Below, one piece after another: positions 46,173-54,747 of a DNA stretch of 64,000 bases. The notes under the pieces are model-generated. The model did no database searches, was not told where the DNA came from, and was given only the letters and a program-made list of their open reading frames with translations. Position 1 is the stretch's first letter. Each line of letters opens with the position of its first letter. The stretch is from Roseivirga sp. Its GTDB lineage: Bacteria; Bacteroidota; Bacteroidia; Cytophagales; Cyclobacteriaceae. Where the stretch lies: contig JAGYIY010000002.1 in the NCBI GenBank assembly GCA_018402485.1, positions 434,001 through 498,000 of the forward strand, read 5' to 3'. The position numbers and the translations under genes are program-made.

Positions 46173-47272
46173 TAGATCACATGAAAAAATTAAGCCTCTT
46201 AACCCTCGCATTGATTGCCGGACTACTTTCTTGTGGCTCCGGGAATACCGAAGAAAACACAGCAACTGCTCCTTCGGGATTCATCCAAATGTCTCAAGAA
46301 AAAGTACGGCAAGCAGGTCTGGAGACCGGTCTGATTGCAAAGGTTAATTTCGAAGAAACCGTAAATTGTACAGGCTTGGTGGATGTCCCCCCAATGGGAA
46401 GAAGGGTCATGCATAGCTTTATCGCAGCTCAAATCACCGAGCTAAGTGCCATTCGTGGGCAACATGTGCAAAAAGGCGATGTATTGGCCATCCTCAGACA
46501 CCCCAGTATTATTGAATGGCAAGAAGCTCTTTTACAAGCCAAAACAGACATCAATTATTATACACAAGAACTGGAAAGAAAAGAAGCCTTACGCATCAAT
46601 AATACAAGCTCTATCAAAGAAGTAGCTGCAGTGCAAAATGTCTTAAATAAAAACAAAATTCTTTACCAGTCCCATCAGGCTAAGCTAAAAATGATCGGTA
46701 TCGATGAAGAAGACATTGAGCAAGAAGGCATTCAAGAACAAATTACACTCATGGCACCTTTCTCCGGGGAAGTCAGTAATGTCTTGGTGCAAAATGGAGC
46801 GTTTGTATCTGAAAATCAGCCTTTATTGGAGATTTTAGAGGTAGACCATAAACACATCGAACTAGATGTATTCATGCGCGATGCATCCAAAGTTAAAATT
46901 GGGCAATCCATCAGCTTTCGTCCTGCCGGAAGTGATCAAACCCTCTCAGGGGAGGTTTACCTTATCAATCCCGATTTAAAAAATAACAGTCTGCGTGTAC
47001 ACGGACATTTAAACAATGAAGCTGACCCCATTCAGGTCGGAACCTTTTTGGAGGCCGAAATTGTATTTGCACATGATTCAGTTTATGCCATCGACAAGGA
47101 AGAGCTGATCCGGGAGGGTGAAAATTTCTTCTTACATCAGGTTTCTGATGAAGGTTATAAAAAGGTAGCTGTCAAAGTAGGGAGAATGAATAACCATTGG
47201 GCTGAGCTGATAGATTTTGATACTACCTCACATTATGTATTGAAGGGTAACTATTATCTGAGAGCTCAATAA
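46169..47272 (+). CDS. RND efflux periplasmic adaptor lipoprotein (CzcB/CusB-like)
   Basis: A 367-aa membrane-fusion protein linking pump and outer-membrane duct. LALIAGLLSCGSGN is a lipoprotein signal with the lipobox Cys near residue 22. After it come the barrel-sandwich halves (VMHSFIAAQITELSAIRGQHVQKGDVLAIL in part: SAIRGQHVQKGDVLAIL; and MAPFSGEVSNVLVQNGAFVSENQPLLEI), a short hairpin of about 50 residues, and a beta-barrel. ATG 46169 overlaps the pump stop (ATGA); ATG 46181 also works and gives a shorter signal. It completes the metal efflux unit, and no separate outer-membrane gene follows. Confidence 0.93.
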   Translation: MIDHMKKLSLLTLALIAGLLSCGSGNTEENTATAPSGFIQMSQEKVRQAGLETGLIAKVNFEETVNCTGLVDVPPMGRRVMHSFIAAQITELSAIRGQHVQKGDVLAILRHPSIIEWQEALLQAKTDINYYTQELERKEALRINNTSSIKEVAAVQNVLNKNKILYQSHQAKLKMIGIDEEDIEQEGIQEQITLMAPFSGEVSNVLVQNGAFVSENQPLLEILEVDHKHIELDVFMRDASKVKIGQSISFRPAGSDQTLSGEVYLINPDLKNNSLRVHGHLNNEADPIQVGTFLEAEIVFAHDSVYAIDKEELIREGENFFLHQVSDEGYKKVAVKVGRMNNHWAELIDFDTTSHYVLKGNYYLRAQ

Positions 47273-47368
47273 ACAAGACAGGTGTCTGGATTTTGTCATT
47301 TGCCTTTTCTAAATGGCTTTGATTTCAATCCATTTGTCTATTTTTACGATTCGTAAAAAAGAATACAT

Positions 47369-48181
47369 ATGGCACATCAACTTTTAAAAGGAAAAAGAGG
47401 AATTATTTTTGGCGCTTTGGATGAGCGTTCTATTGCTTGGAAAGTAGCCCAAGTTGCTCATGACGAAGGTGCGAGTTTTACACTCACTAACGCCCCAATA
47501 GCATTGAGAATGGGCACAATCAATGAACTAGCCAAAGCTTGCAATGCTGAAGTCATTCCCGCCGATGCTACTTCGGTAGAAGATCTTGAAAACCTATTCA
47601 ATAAATCTGTTGATATTTTGGGAGGTAAGATCGATTTTGTTTTGCATTCCATTGGTATGAGTCCGAATGTGCGTAAAGGAAAAGATTATGGCGATCTCAA
47701 TTACGATTGGTTGCAAAAAACGCTTGACGTATCTGCTATTTCATTTCACAAAGTGATGCAAACTGCCGAAAAACTAGATGCTATGAATGAATGGGGATCA
47801 ATCATGGGGCTTTCTTACATTGCTGCACAACGCACTTTCCCAGATTATTCAGACATGGCACATGCCAAAGCCATGCTAGAATCCATTGCTAGAAGTTATG
47901 GTGAAAGATTTGGGAGGCTCAAAAATGTTCGCGTGAATACGATCTCTCAGTCTCCAACCATGACTACCGCAGGCACTGGTGTTGGTGGATTCGATGTATT
48001 TTATAACTACGCAGACAAAATGTCTCCCTTAGGCAATGCCACAGCTGAGGACTGTGCAAAATATTGCGTGATGTTCTTCTCAGACTTTACACGCATGGTG
48101 ACCATGCAAAATTTGATGCACGATGGAGGTTTCTCTTCATCGGGTATTACGGATGCATTGATAGAAGAACTTAAAAAATAA
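47369..48181 (+). CDS. fabI: Enoyl-ACP reductase (NADH)
   Basis: A 270-aa short-chain dehydrogenase that performs the last step of each fatty-acid elongation cycle. GKRGIIFGALDERSIAWKVAQ is the FabI-type NAD fold; LHSIGMSPN (about residue 93) is the FabI form of the nucleotide loop. YSDMAHAKAMLES carries the catalytic Tyr and Lys six residues apart, as in FabI. TISQSPTMTTAG is the substrate loop. Monocistronic, with a strong hairpin terminator after it. Confidence 0.96.
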   Translation: MAHQLLKGKRGIIFGALDERSIAWKVAQVAHDEGASFTLTNAPIALRMGTINELAKACNAEVIPADATSVEDLENLFNKSVDILGGKIDFVLHSIGMSPNVRKGKDYGDLNYDWLQKTLDVSAISFHKVMQTAEKLDAMNEWGSIMGLSYIAAQRTFPDYSDMAHAKAMLESIARSYGERFGRLKNVRVNTISQSPTMTTAGTGVGGFDVFYNYADKMSPLGNATAEDCAKYCVMFFSDFTRMVTMQNLMHDGGFSSSGITDALIEELKK

Positions 48182-48187
48182 AACAAT

Positions 48188-48220
48188 CTGCCGACCGATT
48201 GGTCGGCAGCTCTTTCTTTT
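48188..48220 (+). terminator. Terminator after fabI
   Basis: A perfect 9-bp stem, CTGCCGACC (48188-48196) and GGTCGGCAG (48201-48209), with a GATT loop and CTCTTTCTTTT after it. It begins 6 bases past the fabI stop. Confidence 0.88.
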
Positions 48221-48241
48221 CTCAACATGTAACAATCGGAA

Positions 48242-49063
48242 ATGATCGTTTTCCCCAACGCCAAAATTAATCTCGGGCTTCAAGTCATAGGGAAACTGCC
48301 GAATGGCTATCATTCCATTCAAAGTATACTCTACCCAATTCCTGTTTATGATGTACTTGAATTTGTGCCATCCAAAGCTCAAACTCATTTTCAATCCTCT
48401 GGACTTGAGATTCCTAATGATGGGAAGGAGAACTTGGTCTTGCGGGCTTATCAGTTGATGAAAAAAGATTTTCAATTACCGGAAATCGATATTTTTCTTT
48501 TTAAACAAATCCCTATGGGAGCCGGATTAGGCGGAGGTTCATCCGATGCCGCTTTTATGCTAAAAGCGCTCAGTGAACATTTCGAACTTTTTTTAGAAGA
48601 TAGTTTTTTGAAAAGTTATGCCGAACAACTTGGCTCCGACTGCCCTTTTTTTATTGCGAATACCGCTGCATTGGCCACGGGAACAGGCACAGATTTGACG
48701 CCAATTACAGTAGATCTAAAAGGGCTTTATCTATTGCTCATTCACCCGGGCATTCATATTTCTACACAAGAAGCGTATAGCGGGGTCATTGCTAAGGCTC
48801 CCCGATATGATTTACGAGAGGTAGTTACCAAACAACGGCCAGCAGATTGGCGAAAAACCCTACACAACGATTTTGAAGATAGTGTTTTCATCCTTCATCC
48901 AGAACTAAAAAAACTCAAAGAACAATTCTATGCTCAAGGTGCTGTCTATGCAGCGATGAGCGGGTCAGGAAGCACCCTCTTTGCTCTATTCGAGGGCGAG
49001 CCGCCAAAGGCATTTGAAAACCAATTGAAAGAAGAATACGTTACCTTTCGTGCACATTTTTGA
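48242..49063 (+). CDS. ispE: 4-diphosphocytidyl-2-C-methyl-D-erythritol kinase
   Basis: A 273-aa GHMP kinase of the MEP isoprenoid pathway. FPNAKINLGLQVIGKLPNGYH is the IspE N-terminus with the catalytic Lys; IPMGAGLGGGSSDAAFMLKAL (in part: GAGLGGGSSDAA, about residue 95) is the ATP loop; LGSDCPFFIAN carries the catalytic Asp; and MSGSGSTLFALFE closes the fold. It supplies precursors for carotenoids, consistent with the lycopene cyclase in this window. It is separated from fabI by a terminator, so it has its own transcript. Confidence 0.95.
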   Translation: MIVFPNAKINLGLQVIGKLPNGYHSIQSILYPIPVYDVLEFVPSKAQTHFQSSGLEIPNDGKENLVLRAYQLMKKDFQLPEIDIFLFKQIPMGAGLGGGSSDAAFMLKALSEHFELFLEDSFLKSYAEQLGSDCPFFIANTAALATGTGTDLTPITVDLKGLYLLLIHPGIHISTQEAYSGVIAKAPRYDLREVVTKQRPADWRKTLHNDFEDSVFILHPELKKLKEQFYAQGAVYAAMSGSGSTLFALFEGEPPKAFENQLKEEYVTFRAHF

Positions 49064-49241
49064 TGAAGCATTTCGTTTTTTTATCGCACATCCTATTCAT
49101 TCTCATCTCTACCTTCATTACCAAATTTAGATGAACTGTAAGAATAGGGTCAAAGATCAATTTCAGTATACAATTTTAAGTGTGACGGAAATAAATTTAT
49201 GGTTAGAAAGAAGGCCGTAATCAACAAGATTCAAGCATCAA

Positions 49242-50162
49242 TTAGGTCAATCCTGTTGTTTTGACTTTTACTTTTTTGTGCCTTATTTTATTCAAAATAG
49301 GGTACGCTAAGACAACACTCAGAATCACCAAAGTACCCCAATAAAAACCAGAGCTCATGGATTCTGCTTCTCCATAGATGAGCAGAGCTAAAAGAATTCC
49401 ATAAACAGGCTCTAAATTGATGGTAAGGTTGACCATAAACGCAGATATTCGTTTCAGAATATCGACCGTAACGGTGAATGCATAAACTGTACAAAACAAG
49501 GAAAGGATTAATATCAAGCTCCAATCGCGCAATGTTGGAATTTGTAATAGAGGTTCATCTGGTAAAATAAAATATCGATAGAGCGGTGTGAAAAACATCA
49601 ATCCAGCAGCGGCTCCAAACATTTCGTAAAAACTTATACTGTATTTGGTGTATTTGTGTGTGAATCGTCCATTCAAAACAGAAAAAGAAGCGGCCAAAAT
49701 AGCTGATATCAAAGCAAAAGATAAGCCTAAAGCATGGGTAAACTCAAATTGAAAAATAAGATATAAACCCACAATGACAATCAACCCCATGTACACTTGC
49801 AGCCACTCTATCCTTCTTCGGTTGGCCAGAGGTTCCAAAAGACTGGTCCAAAATGTAGTGGTTGCTATCCCTGCTAAACAGACAGATACAGTTGAAATGC
49901 GAGCCGATTCAAAGAAGAACACCCAATGCGCTGCAATGATTAAACCTGTCAGCATTAGTTGTAGTACAGCTTTGGGAGGAAGTTGTAAGGATTGTTTTTT
50001 CCAGTGAACAAGAAGAAACAAGGAAAGAGCGGCAATGGCTGTTCTTAAAAAAACGATTTGTGCCACACCCAAACTCAGTTCTTTACCCAAAATAGCGGTA
50101 AATCCCCATAGAAATACGATAAAGTGTAGTTTAATGAAGTCGGATCGGCGTGGATTTTCCAT
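49242..50162 (-). CDS. EamA/DMT-family membrane transporter
   Basis: A 306-aa protein with ten hydrophobic segments in two five-helix halves, the EamA (RhaT-like) layout. FIVFLWGFTAILGKELS opens the first half and LILSLFCTVYAFTVTVDILKRIS lies in the second, with the usual Pro-containing helix NLEPVYGILLALLIYGE near residue 255. I start at ATG 50162, 2 bases after the LptF/G stop; the frame is open further upstream but that part lies inside the permease gene. Substrates of this family range from amino acids to nucleotides, and none can be assigned. Confidence 0.88.
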   Translation of the reverse strand: MENPRRSDFIKLHFIVFLWGFTAILGKELSLGVAQIVFLRTAIAALSLFLLVHWKKQSLQLPPKAVLQLMLTGLIIAAHWVFFFESARISTVSVCLAGIATTTFWTSLLEPLANRRRIEWLQVYMGLIVIVGLYLIFQFEFTHALGLSFALISAILAASFSVLNGRFTHKYTKYSISFYEMFGAAAGLMFFTPLYRYFILPDEPLLQIPTLRDWSLILILSLFCTVYAFTVTVDILKRISAFMVNLTINLEPVYGILLALLIYGEAESMSSGFYWGTLVILSVVLAYPILNKIRHKKVKVKTTGLT

Positions 50163-50164
50163 AT

Positions 50165-51244
50165 TTATTTCGGCACCAACCTGTAAAGTAGGATGCCCAA
50201 GAGCGTAAATACCATATTGGGAAACCACACCGCTAGTAAAGGATCGGAAGTGCCATTTTCAGCATTACTCTTTGCTGCCACGAACAGAATGATGTAAATA
50301 AAAGCGATCACAAAGCCCAAAGCAATCTGAAAACCCACTCCCCCTCTCGTTTTTCTAGACGATAAAATTACCCCGATGAAAGTTAAGATAATAGCAGAAA
50401 ATGGCGACATGTAACGCACATATTTTTCAATTAAATAAATAGGAATATTGTCTGCTCCCTTCATCTTAAGTTTTGCAATTTCTTCATCGATCTCCGGTAG
50501 AGTCAATGTTTGTTCCAAACTATTTAAATTGCCAAAATCAGAAGGAAACATATTGATTTTAATGAGTGTGTCTTCTACACTTTCAAATTGGTATTGCTCA
50601 TTTAGTCCATCAAACCTGCGTACACTCCACTCCGTAAGCTGCCAAGCCTCCAAAGTACTATCCCACTGCGCTTGCCGCGAAGTCAGTTTATAAATTAAAT
50701 CCAAATCATCTACCTCTTCTAAGGTAAAGCGGAAGGCAATATCGCGTTTATTATCATAGCTCGAAACATAGGCATATGTTGTAGGGCTTACCTTAAAATG
50801 GACATCGCGTTCACTGAAACTATAATTCCCATCAAAATAGTTTTGCTCAAAAGACACGCGAAATTTATTGGCATCGGGAATGATCCATCCAGTAAATACA
50901 AAACTCACCACCGCTACAACGACAGACCCTATAAAAAAAGGCCTCAACAAACGGGGGTAGCTAATGCCTCCACCCAGCACGGCAATAATTTCGGTGTGAT
51001 TAGCAAGTTTTGAAGTGACAAAAACGGTAGCAATGAAGATGGTGATTGGGGTAATTAAATTAGCAATATAGGGAGCATATGCCAAAAAGTATTTCAGAAT
51101 CATCCATGTTGGAATATCATTTTTAATAAAATCTTCGTTCCGTTCTGAAAAGGTGATGATGAGTACAATTGATACCAAAATCATCACCACAAAAATGAAC
51201 GTTGTTAAAAACTTCCAGAGGATGTACCGGTCTAGAATTTTCAT
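50165..51244 (-). CDS. LptF/LptG-family permease of the lipopolysaccharide exporter
   Basis: A 359-aa inner-membrane protein with the LptF/G pattern: N-terminal KILDRYILWKFLTTFIFV, three helices, a periplasmic domain of about 180 residues with beta-jellyroll strands (VHFKVSPTTYAYVSSYD, IAFRFTLEEV), then three C-terminal helices beginning near YMSPFSAIILTFIGVILSSRKTRGG (in part: FSAIILTFIGVILSSRKTRG). LAVLGGGISYPRLLRP-type residues (AVLGGGISYPRLLRP) form the cytoplasmic coupling helix. It should extract lipopolysaccharide with LptB. Its start touches the tgt stop by one base. Confidence 0.93.
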   Translation of the reverse strand: MKILDRYILWKFLTTFIFVVMILVSIVLIITFSERNEDFIKNDIPTWMILKYFLAYAPYIANLITPITIFIATVFVTSKLANHTEIIAVLGGGISYPRLLRPFFIGSVVVAVVSFVFTGWIIPDANKFRVSFEQNYFDGNYSFSERDVHFKVSPTTYAYVSSYDNKRDIAFRFTLEEVDDLDLIYKLTSRQAQWDSTLEAWQLTEWSVRRFDGLNEQYQFESVEDTLIKINMFPSDFGNLNSLEQTLTLPEIDEEIAKLKMKGADNIPIYLIEKYVRYMSPFSAIILTFIGVILSSRKTRGGVGFQIALGFVIAFIYIILFVAAKSNAENGTSDPLLAVWFPNMVFTLLGILLYRLVPK

Positions 51245-52377
51245 TAAAGCTTACGGGTTACTTTTTGCACCATTTCTTTCTTCCAATCAACAAATGTGCC
51301 TAAAAGAATTTGCTTTCGCGCCTCTTTGACCAACCAAAGATAAAAAGTAAGGTTATGAATAGAAGCAATTTGAGCAGCAAGTAACTCCTTACTGACGACC
51401 AAATGCCTTAAATAAGCCTTAGAATAATGCGTGCTTACGTAACCGCCCAGGTTTGGGTCTATCGGAGAATGATCATTCTTCCACTTTTCATTTCTAAAGT
51501 TCATAATGCCTTCTGAGGTAAATAGCATACCATTGCGAGCATTGCGGGTTGGCATCACGCAGTCGAACATATCTACTCCCAGTGCAATGCATTCTAATAA
51601 ATTTTCAGGGGTACCCACGCCCATCAAATAACGAGGTTTATCCTCCGGCAACACATCACATACTACCTCGGTATGTTCATATAGTAATTCATGCGGCTCG
51701 CCTACTGACAAACCCCCGATGGCATTTCCATCACATTCAAAAGAAGCAATGGTCTCTGCAGACTGCTTTCTTAAATCATTGTAGGTACTTCCTTGCACAA
51801 TAGGGAATAAAGTTTGCTCGTAACCATATACATTGTCAGTCGTATTAAATCGGTCTATACAGCGCTTCAACCAACGGTGTGTCATTTCCATAGATTTTCG
51901 TGCATAACCATATTCGCATGGGTAAGGTGTACATTCATCAAAAGCCATGATAATATCTGCACCAATGGTTCGCTGAATGTCTATGGCATACTCGGGTGTA
52001 AATGTGTGGGCAGTGCCATCTATGTGTGATTTAAAAGTGACCCCCTCCTCTTTAATCTTTCGCGTTCCTGCCAAGGAATAGACTTGATATCCTCCAGAAT
52101 CTGTTAAGATAGGGCGATCCCATCCATTGAATTTATGAAGTCCTCCGGCTTTTTCAATAATTTCTAAGCCCGGCCTTAAAAATAAATGATAAGTGTTTCC
52201 AAGAATAATTTGTGCTTGAATATCCAGTGACAGCTCACGTTGGTGCACTCCTTTGACTGTACCTGCTGTACCTACAGGCATGAAAATAGGGGTTTCTACT
52301 TCCCCATGGGCTGTATGAAAACAACCTGCCCTGGCCTTTGTGTTTTTATCTTTTGCGAGTAAGTCAAACTTCATCAT
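51244..52377 (-). CDS. tgt: Queuine/preQ1 tRNA-ribosyltransferase lacking the zinc cysteines
   Basis: A 377-aa enzyme that swaps guanine-34 for preQ1 in GUN-anticodon tRNAs. LTDSGGYQVYSL (about residues 90-101) carries the general acid/base Asp, IMAFDECTPYP (about 143) and GGLSVGEPHELLYE (about 217) bind the base, and LGVDMFDCVMPTRNARNG (about 265) holds the nucleophilic Asp and tRNA-binding loop. The C-terminal part reads PNLGGYVSTHYSKAYLRHLV: the Cys-x-Cys-x-x-Cys zinc site of the well-studied bacterial enzymes is absent, though SKAYLRHL keeps the His. The start is ATG 52377 (a second ATG follows at once). It heads a run with LptF/G and EamA. Confidence 0.94.
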   Translation of the reverse strand: MMKFDLLAKDKNTKARAGCFHTAHGEVETPIFMPVGTAGTVKGVHQRELSLDIQAQIILGNTYHLFLRPGLEIIEKAGGLHKFNGWDRPILTDSGGYQVYSLAGTRKIKEEGVTFKSHIDGTAHTFTPEYAIDIQRTIGADIIMAFDECTPYPCEYGYARKSMEMTHRWLKRCIDRFNTTDNVYGYEQTLFPIVQGSTYNDLRKQSAETIASFECDGNAIGGLSVGEPHELLYEHTEVVCDVLPEDKPRYLMGVGTPENLLECIALGVDMFDCVMPTRNARNGMLFTSEGIMNFRNEKWKNDHSPIDPNLGGYVSTHYSKAYLRHLVVSKELLAAQIASIHNLTFYLWLVKEARKQILLGTFVDWKKEMVQKVTRKL

Positions 52378-53056
52378 TCATTTTTTTGCACCACAAAAAT
52401 AGTAGTATTGCCTAAATCTGTTTTCTTTAGGGCTGATAGTTTTCAGATATGTTTTTTTTAAGGGAGTATTCTTTATGCTTCTGCTTGTGCAGCTGTGTTT
52501 TCTATGAGAGATACACCCACTAAATGCTCACATGATTTAGATTCGATCAATCTCAAAAATAAATGCATCTCTGTCCCGCTCGTGCTCTTTAAAAAAGCGC
52601 ATCATCTGAGCCAATTAAGAACTGCTTTAATCGCTCAAAATCAGACCAATTTTGAATCATCTTGACTTATCATCATACGTTTCAGTTAAACATTAAAGAA
52701 GCAACACCTACTTAAAGCGTACTGCATTCAACTTGAACTAAATTTTTAAAACAAAAATAAAATCGTTTATCAGCTGAAAAATACTATCATCAAAAATAAA
52801 AAACGATTTTGTTGTTTTATATGTTATATTAAGTGTTGGGTAATGCTAATCTTGATTAGGTGTTCAGCCCCCCAAAAAGAATAAATTTGAAATTGACCTT
52901 TGGCATAAAAAGTGTGGTCCATGATATGCATATGAATACAAAGAATTTTCAATGCAATAATAAATTTTTAAAATGGGCACTTCCTATTGTATACCTATGT
53001 TGTTTATGTCATGTGGTTTTAGTCTCAATTCATGTACTGTTAATCGAAAAAAGTGA
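52378..53056. other. Long AT-rich spacer between tgt and the ECF sigma gene
   Basis: These 679 bases separate two divergent genes. Near the left end is the tgt -7 element (52394-52401). The rest is AT-rich with no stable hairpin I can trust. A 68-aa frame at 52860-53066 runs into the sigma gene start and has no family features, so I leave it uncalled. A weak -7-like TAATCTTG lies near 52850. Confidence 0.5.
52394..52401 (-). promoter_or_regulatory. TAnnTTTG -7 element for tgt
   Basis: The minus strand reads TATTTTTG, a perfect -7 box, 16 bases before the first tgt ATG. No clear -33 TTG at the right distance. Confidence 0.4.
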
Positions 53057-53665
53057 ATGGAAGTAAGAAAGCAATTCTCTAAAAAGGCCTTAGAAGATTT
53101 TAAGCTCATCGATATGGCCGTTGACGCTGACAATGAGCAGGCCTATGCGGAGTTGTTAAAAAGGTATAAGAAGCCTGTTTACCACATGGTTTTAAAAATG
53201 GTAAGGAATGTAGATGATGCAGAAGACCTGACGATTGAAGCCTTTTCAAAAGCTTTCAAAAACCTTCATAAATTTAAAAAAGACTATACATTTTCGACTT
53301 GGCTTTTTCGCATAGCTACCAACAACGCCATTGATTTTATACGTAAAAAGCGATTGAAAACCATGAGCCTCAACACCTCTTTCAAGGATGATAATGGAGA
53401 AGCAGTAACCATTGATGTTGAGGATAAAAATCTTAACCCTCAGGAGGAGACTATTAAAAGCCAAAAGATTTTATTGGTTAGAATGTTTGTTAATAAACTA
53501 CCTGCAAAGTATCAGCGGCTGGTCAAACTAAGGTATTTTGATGAACTGAGCTACGATGAAATTGCCAAAGAATTAGAGGCTCCATTGGGTACTGTCAAGG
53601 CTCAACTTCACAGGGCGAGAGAGCTGATGTACGATTTGGTTAAAAACAAAAAGGAACACATCTAA
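53057..53665 (+). CDS. ECF-type RNA polymerase sigma factor
   Basis: A 202-aa sigma-70 family protein of the extracytoplasmic-function group. Region 2 is YKKPVYHMVLKMVRNVDDAEDL with TIEAFSKAFKNLHKF and FSTWLFRIATNNAIDFIRKKR (about residues 35-100). Region 4 is KLRYFDELSYDEIAKELEAPLGTVKAQLHRARELM near the C-terminus (in part: LSYDEIAKELEAPLGTVKAQ). No anti-sigma gene is next to it; rsmG follows after 16 bases and may share the message, though it also has its own -7 box. Its target genes cannot be told. Confidence 0.93.
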   Translation: MEVRKQFSKKALEDFKLIDMAVDADNEQAYAELLKRYKKPVYHMVLKMVRNVDDAEDLTIEAFSKAFKNLHKFKKDYTFSTWLFRIATNNAIDFIRKKRLKTMSLNTSFKDDNGEAVTIDVEDKNLNPQEETIKSQKILLVRMFVNKLPAKYQRLVKLRYFDELSYDEIAKELEAPLGTVKAQLHRARELMYDLVKNKKEHI

Positions 53666-53669
53666 TAGC

Positions 53670-53677
53670 TATATTTG
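53670..53677 (+). promoter_or_regulatory. TAnnTTTG element 4 bases before rsmG
   Basis: TATATTTG, then CAAC, then ATG of rsmG. This is a perfect -7 box just after the sigma gene stop. The nearest upstream TTG is too far (31 bases) to be a normal -33 box. Confidence 0.35.
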
Positions 53678-53681
53678 CAAC

Positions 53682-54353
53682 ATGCAAATGCTCCAACATT
53701 ACTTCCCAAACCTGACACCACAGCAGATTCAACAATTTGATGCATTACCATCTATTTATGCAGATTGGAACGATAAAATCAACGTGGTTTCCAGAAATGA
53801 CATAGATAATTTAATGGAGCGACATATTTTACATGCCTTGGGAATTGCTAAAATACAGGTTTTTCTTCCGGGTAGCATCGTGCTCGATGTAGGAACAGGT
53901 GGTGGATTCCCTGGAATTCCTCTGGCCATTCTCTTCCCTCAAACCCAATTTCATTTGGTAGACTCGGTAGCCAAAAAAATAAGGGTGGTGAATGAAGTCT
54001 GCAAACTCATAGGCCTAAGTAATGTTAAAGCTGAGCAGGCCCGTGCTGAAAGCCTTAAAGGAAGTTATGATTTTGTCATCAGTCGTGCCGTTACACAACT
54101 GGTTCGTTTTTATCCTTGGGTAGCTCATCAATTCAAGAATAAATCTTTACACAAATTGCAAAATGGAATTTTATACTTAAAAGGCGGAGATTTAGAGGAG
54201 GAAATAGAAGCTTCTAAACTGAAGCGCATTAAGACATACGCGCTATCCGACTATTTTGGTGAACCCTTTTTTGCTACCAAAAAAGTACTTTATGTTCCCG
54301 CTCAAAAATCGCCTTCTTTTTTATCTTTTGCTGTAAAGACCAAAAGACAATAA
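53682..54353 (+). CDS. rsmG: 16S rRNA (guanine-527-N7)-methyltransferase
   Basis: A 223-aa SAM-dependent enzyme that methylates G527 of 16S rRNA. YADWNDKINVVSRNDIDNLMERHILHAL (in part: WNDKINVVSR, MERHILHAL) is the substrate region, VLDVGTGGGFPGIPLAI (about residues 66-82) is the SAM loop, and VISRAV follows. Length is close to the usual 205-240. Its 3' end overlaps the small membrane protein gene on the other strand by 52 bases. Confidence 0.94.
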   Translation: MQMLQHYFPNLTPQQIQQFDALPSIYADWNDKINVVSRNDIDNLMERHILHALGIAKIQVFLPGSIVLDVGTGGGFPGIPLAILFPQTQFHLVDSVAKKIRVVNEVCKLIGLSNVKAEQARAESLKGSYDFVISRAVTQLVRFYPWVAHQFKNKSLHKLQNGILYLKGGDLEEEIEASKLKRIKTYALSDYFGEPFFATKKVLYVPAQKSPSFLSFAVKTKRQ

Positions 54354-54676
54354 ATACCTAAAAGTGTGCCGACAGGTACATTTAAAATACTTATGATACC
54401 AAAAATCAAACCTGGTATATGAGCCCATTTCTTTTCTCCTAATAAGCCAATTCCAATGATCAGACGAGGAATTAGAAAAAGGATAGCGATAGTCCAAAGA
54501 AAATAAGAAATGAAATCAAAAACGATGTAGGCCTCAGGCTCAATCCCATTTTCAGCAAGTGTGATGATGAACTCGATAAAGGCTTCGTAGAAAAAGAGAC
54601 AAATGAGCCAAAACGCACTGAAAATAACAAAAGTTACTCCGATGATTTTTTTATGTACTGCAGCTGTGAAATCCAT
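54302..54676 (-). CDS. Small membrane protein, unknown
   Basis: A 124-aa protein with about three hydrophobic segments (residues about 10-30, 50-75 and 85-113) and a C-terminal basic/acidic tail KDKKEGDF. The last helix reads IPGLIFGIISILNVPVGTLLGIYCLLVF, a form I have seen in small Bacteroidota membrane proteins without known function (quoted core: ILNVPVGTLLGIYCLLVF). It faces rsmG tail to tail with a 52-base overlap of coding frames. The overlap does not harm either conserved core. Confidence 0.7.
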   Translation of the reverse strand: MDFTAAVHKKIIGVTFVIFSAFWLICLFFYEAFIEFIITLAENGIEPEAYIVFDFISYFLWTIAILFLIPRLIIGIGLLGEKKWAHIPGLIFGIISILNVPVGTLLGIYCLLVFTAKDKKEGDF

Positions 54677-54747
54677 AATATTATTTTACAGTTAAGTTAC
54701 TAAAAAACAATCTATTAAATGAGAGTCTTACCAGCAAATGAAACCGC

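Noticed and set aside
52860-53066. 68-aa plus-strand frame running into the ECF sigma start
   Set aside because: Overlaps the sigma start in another frame, no ribosome site, Cys-rich hydrophobic end looks like chance.
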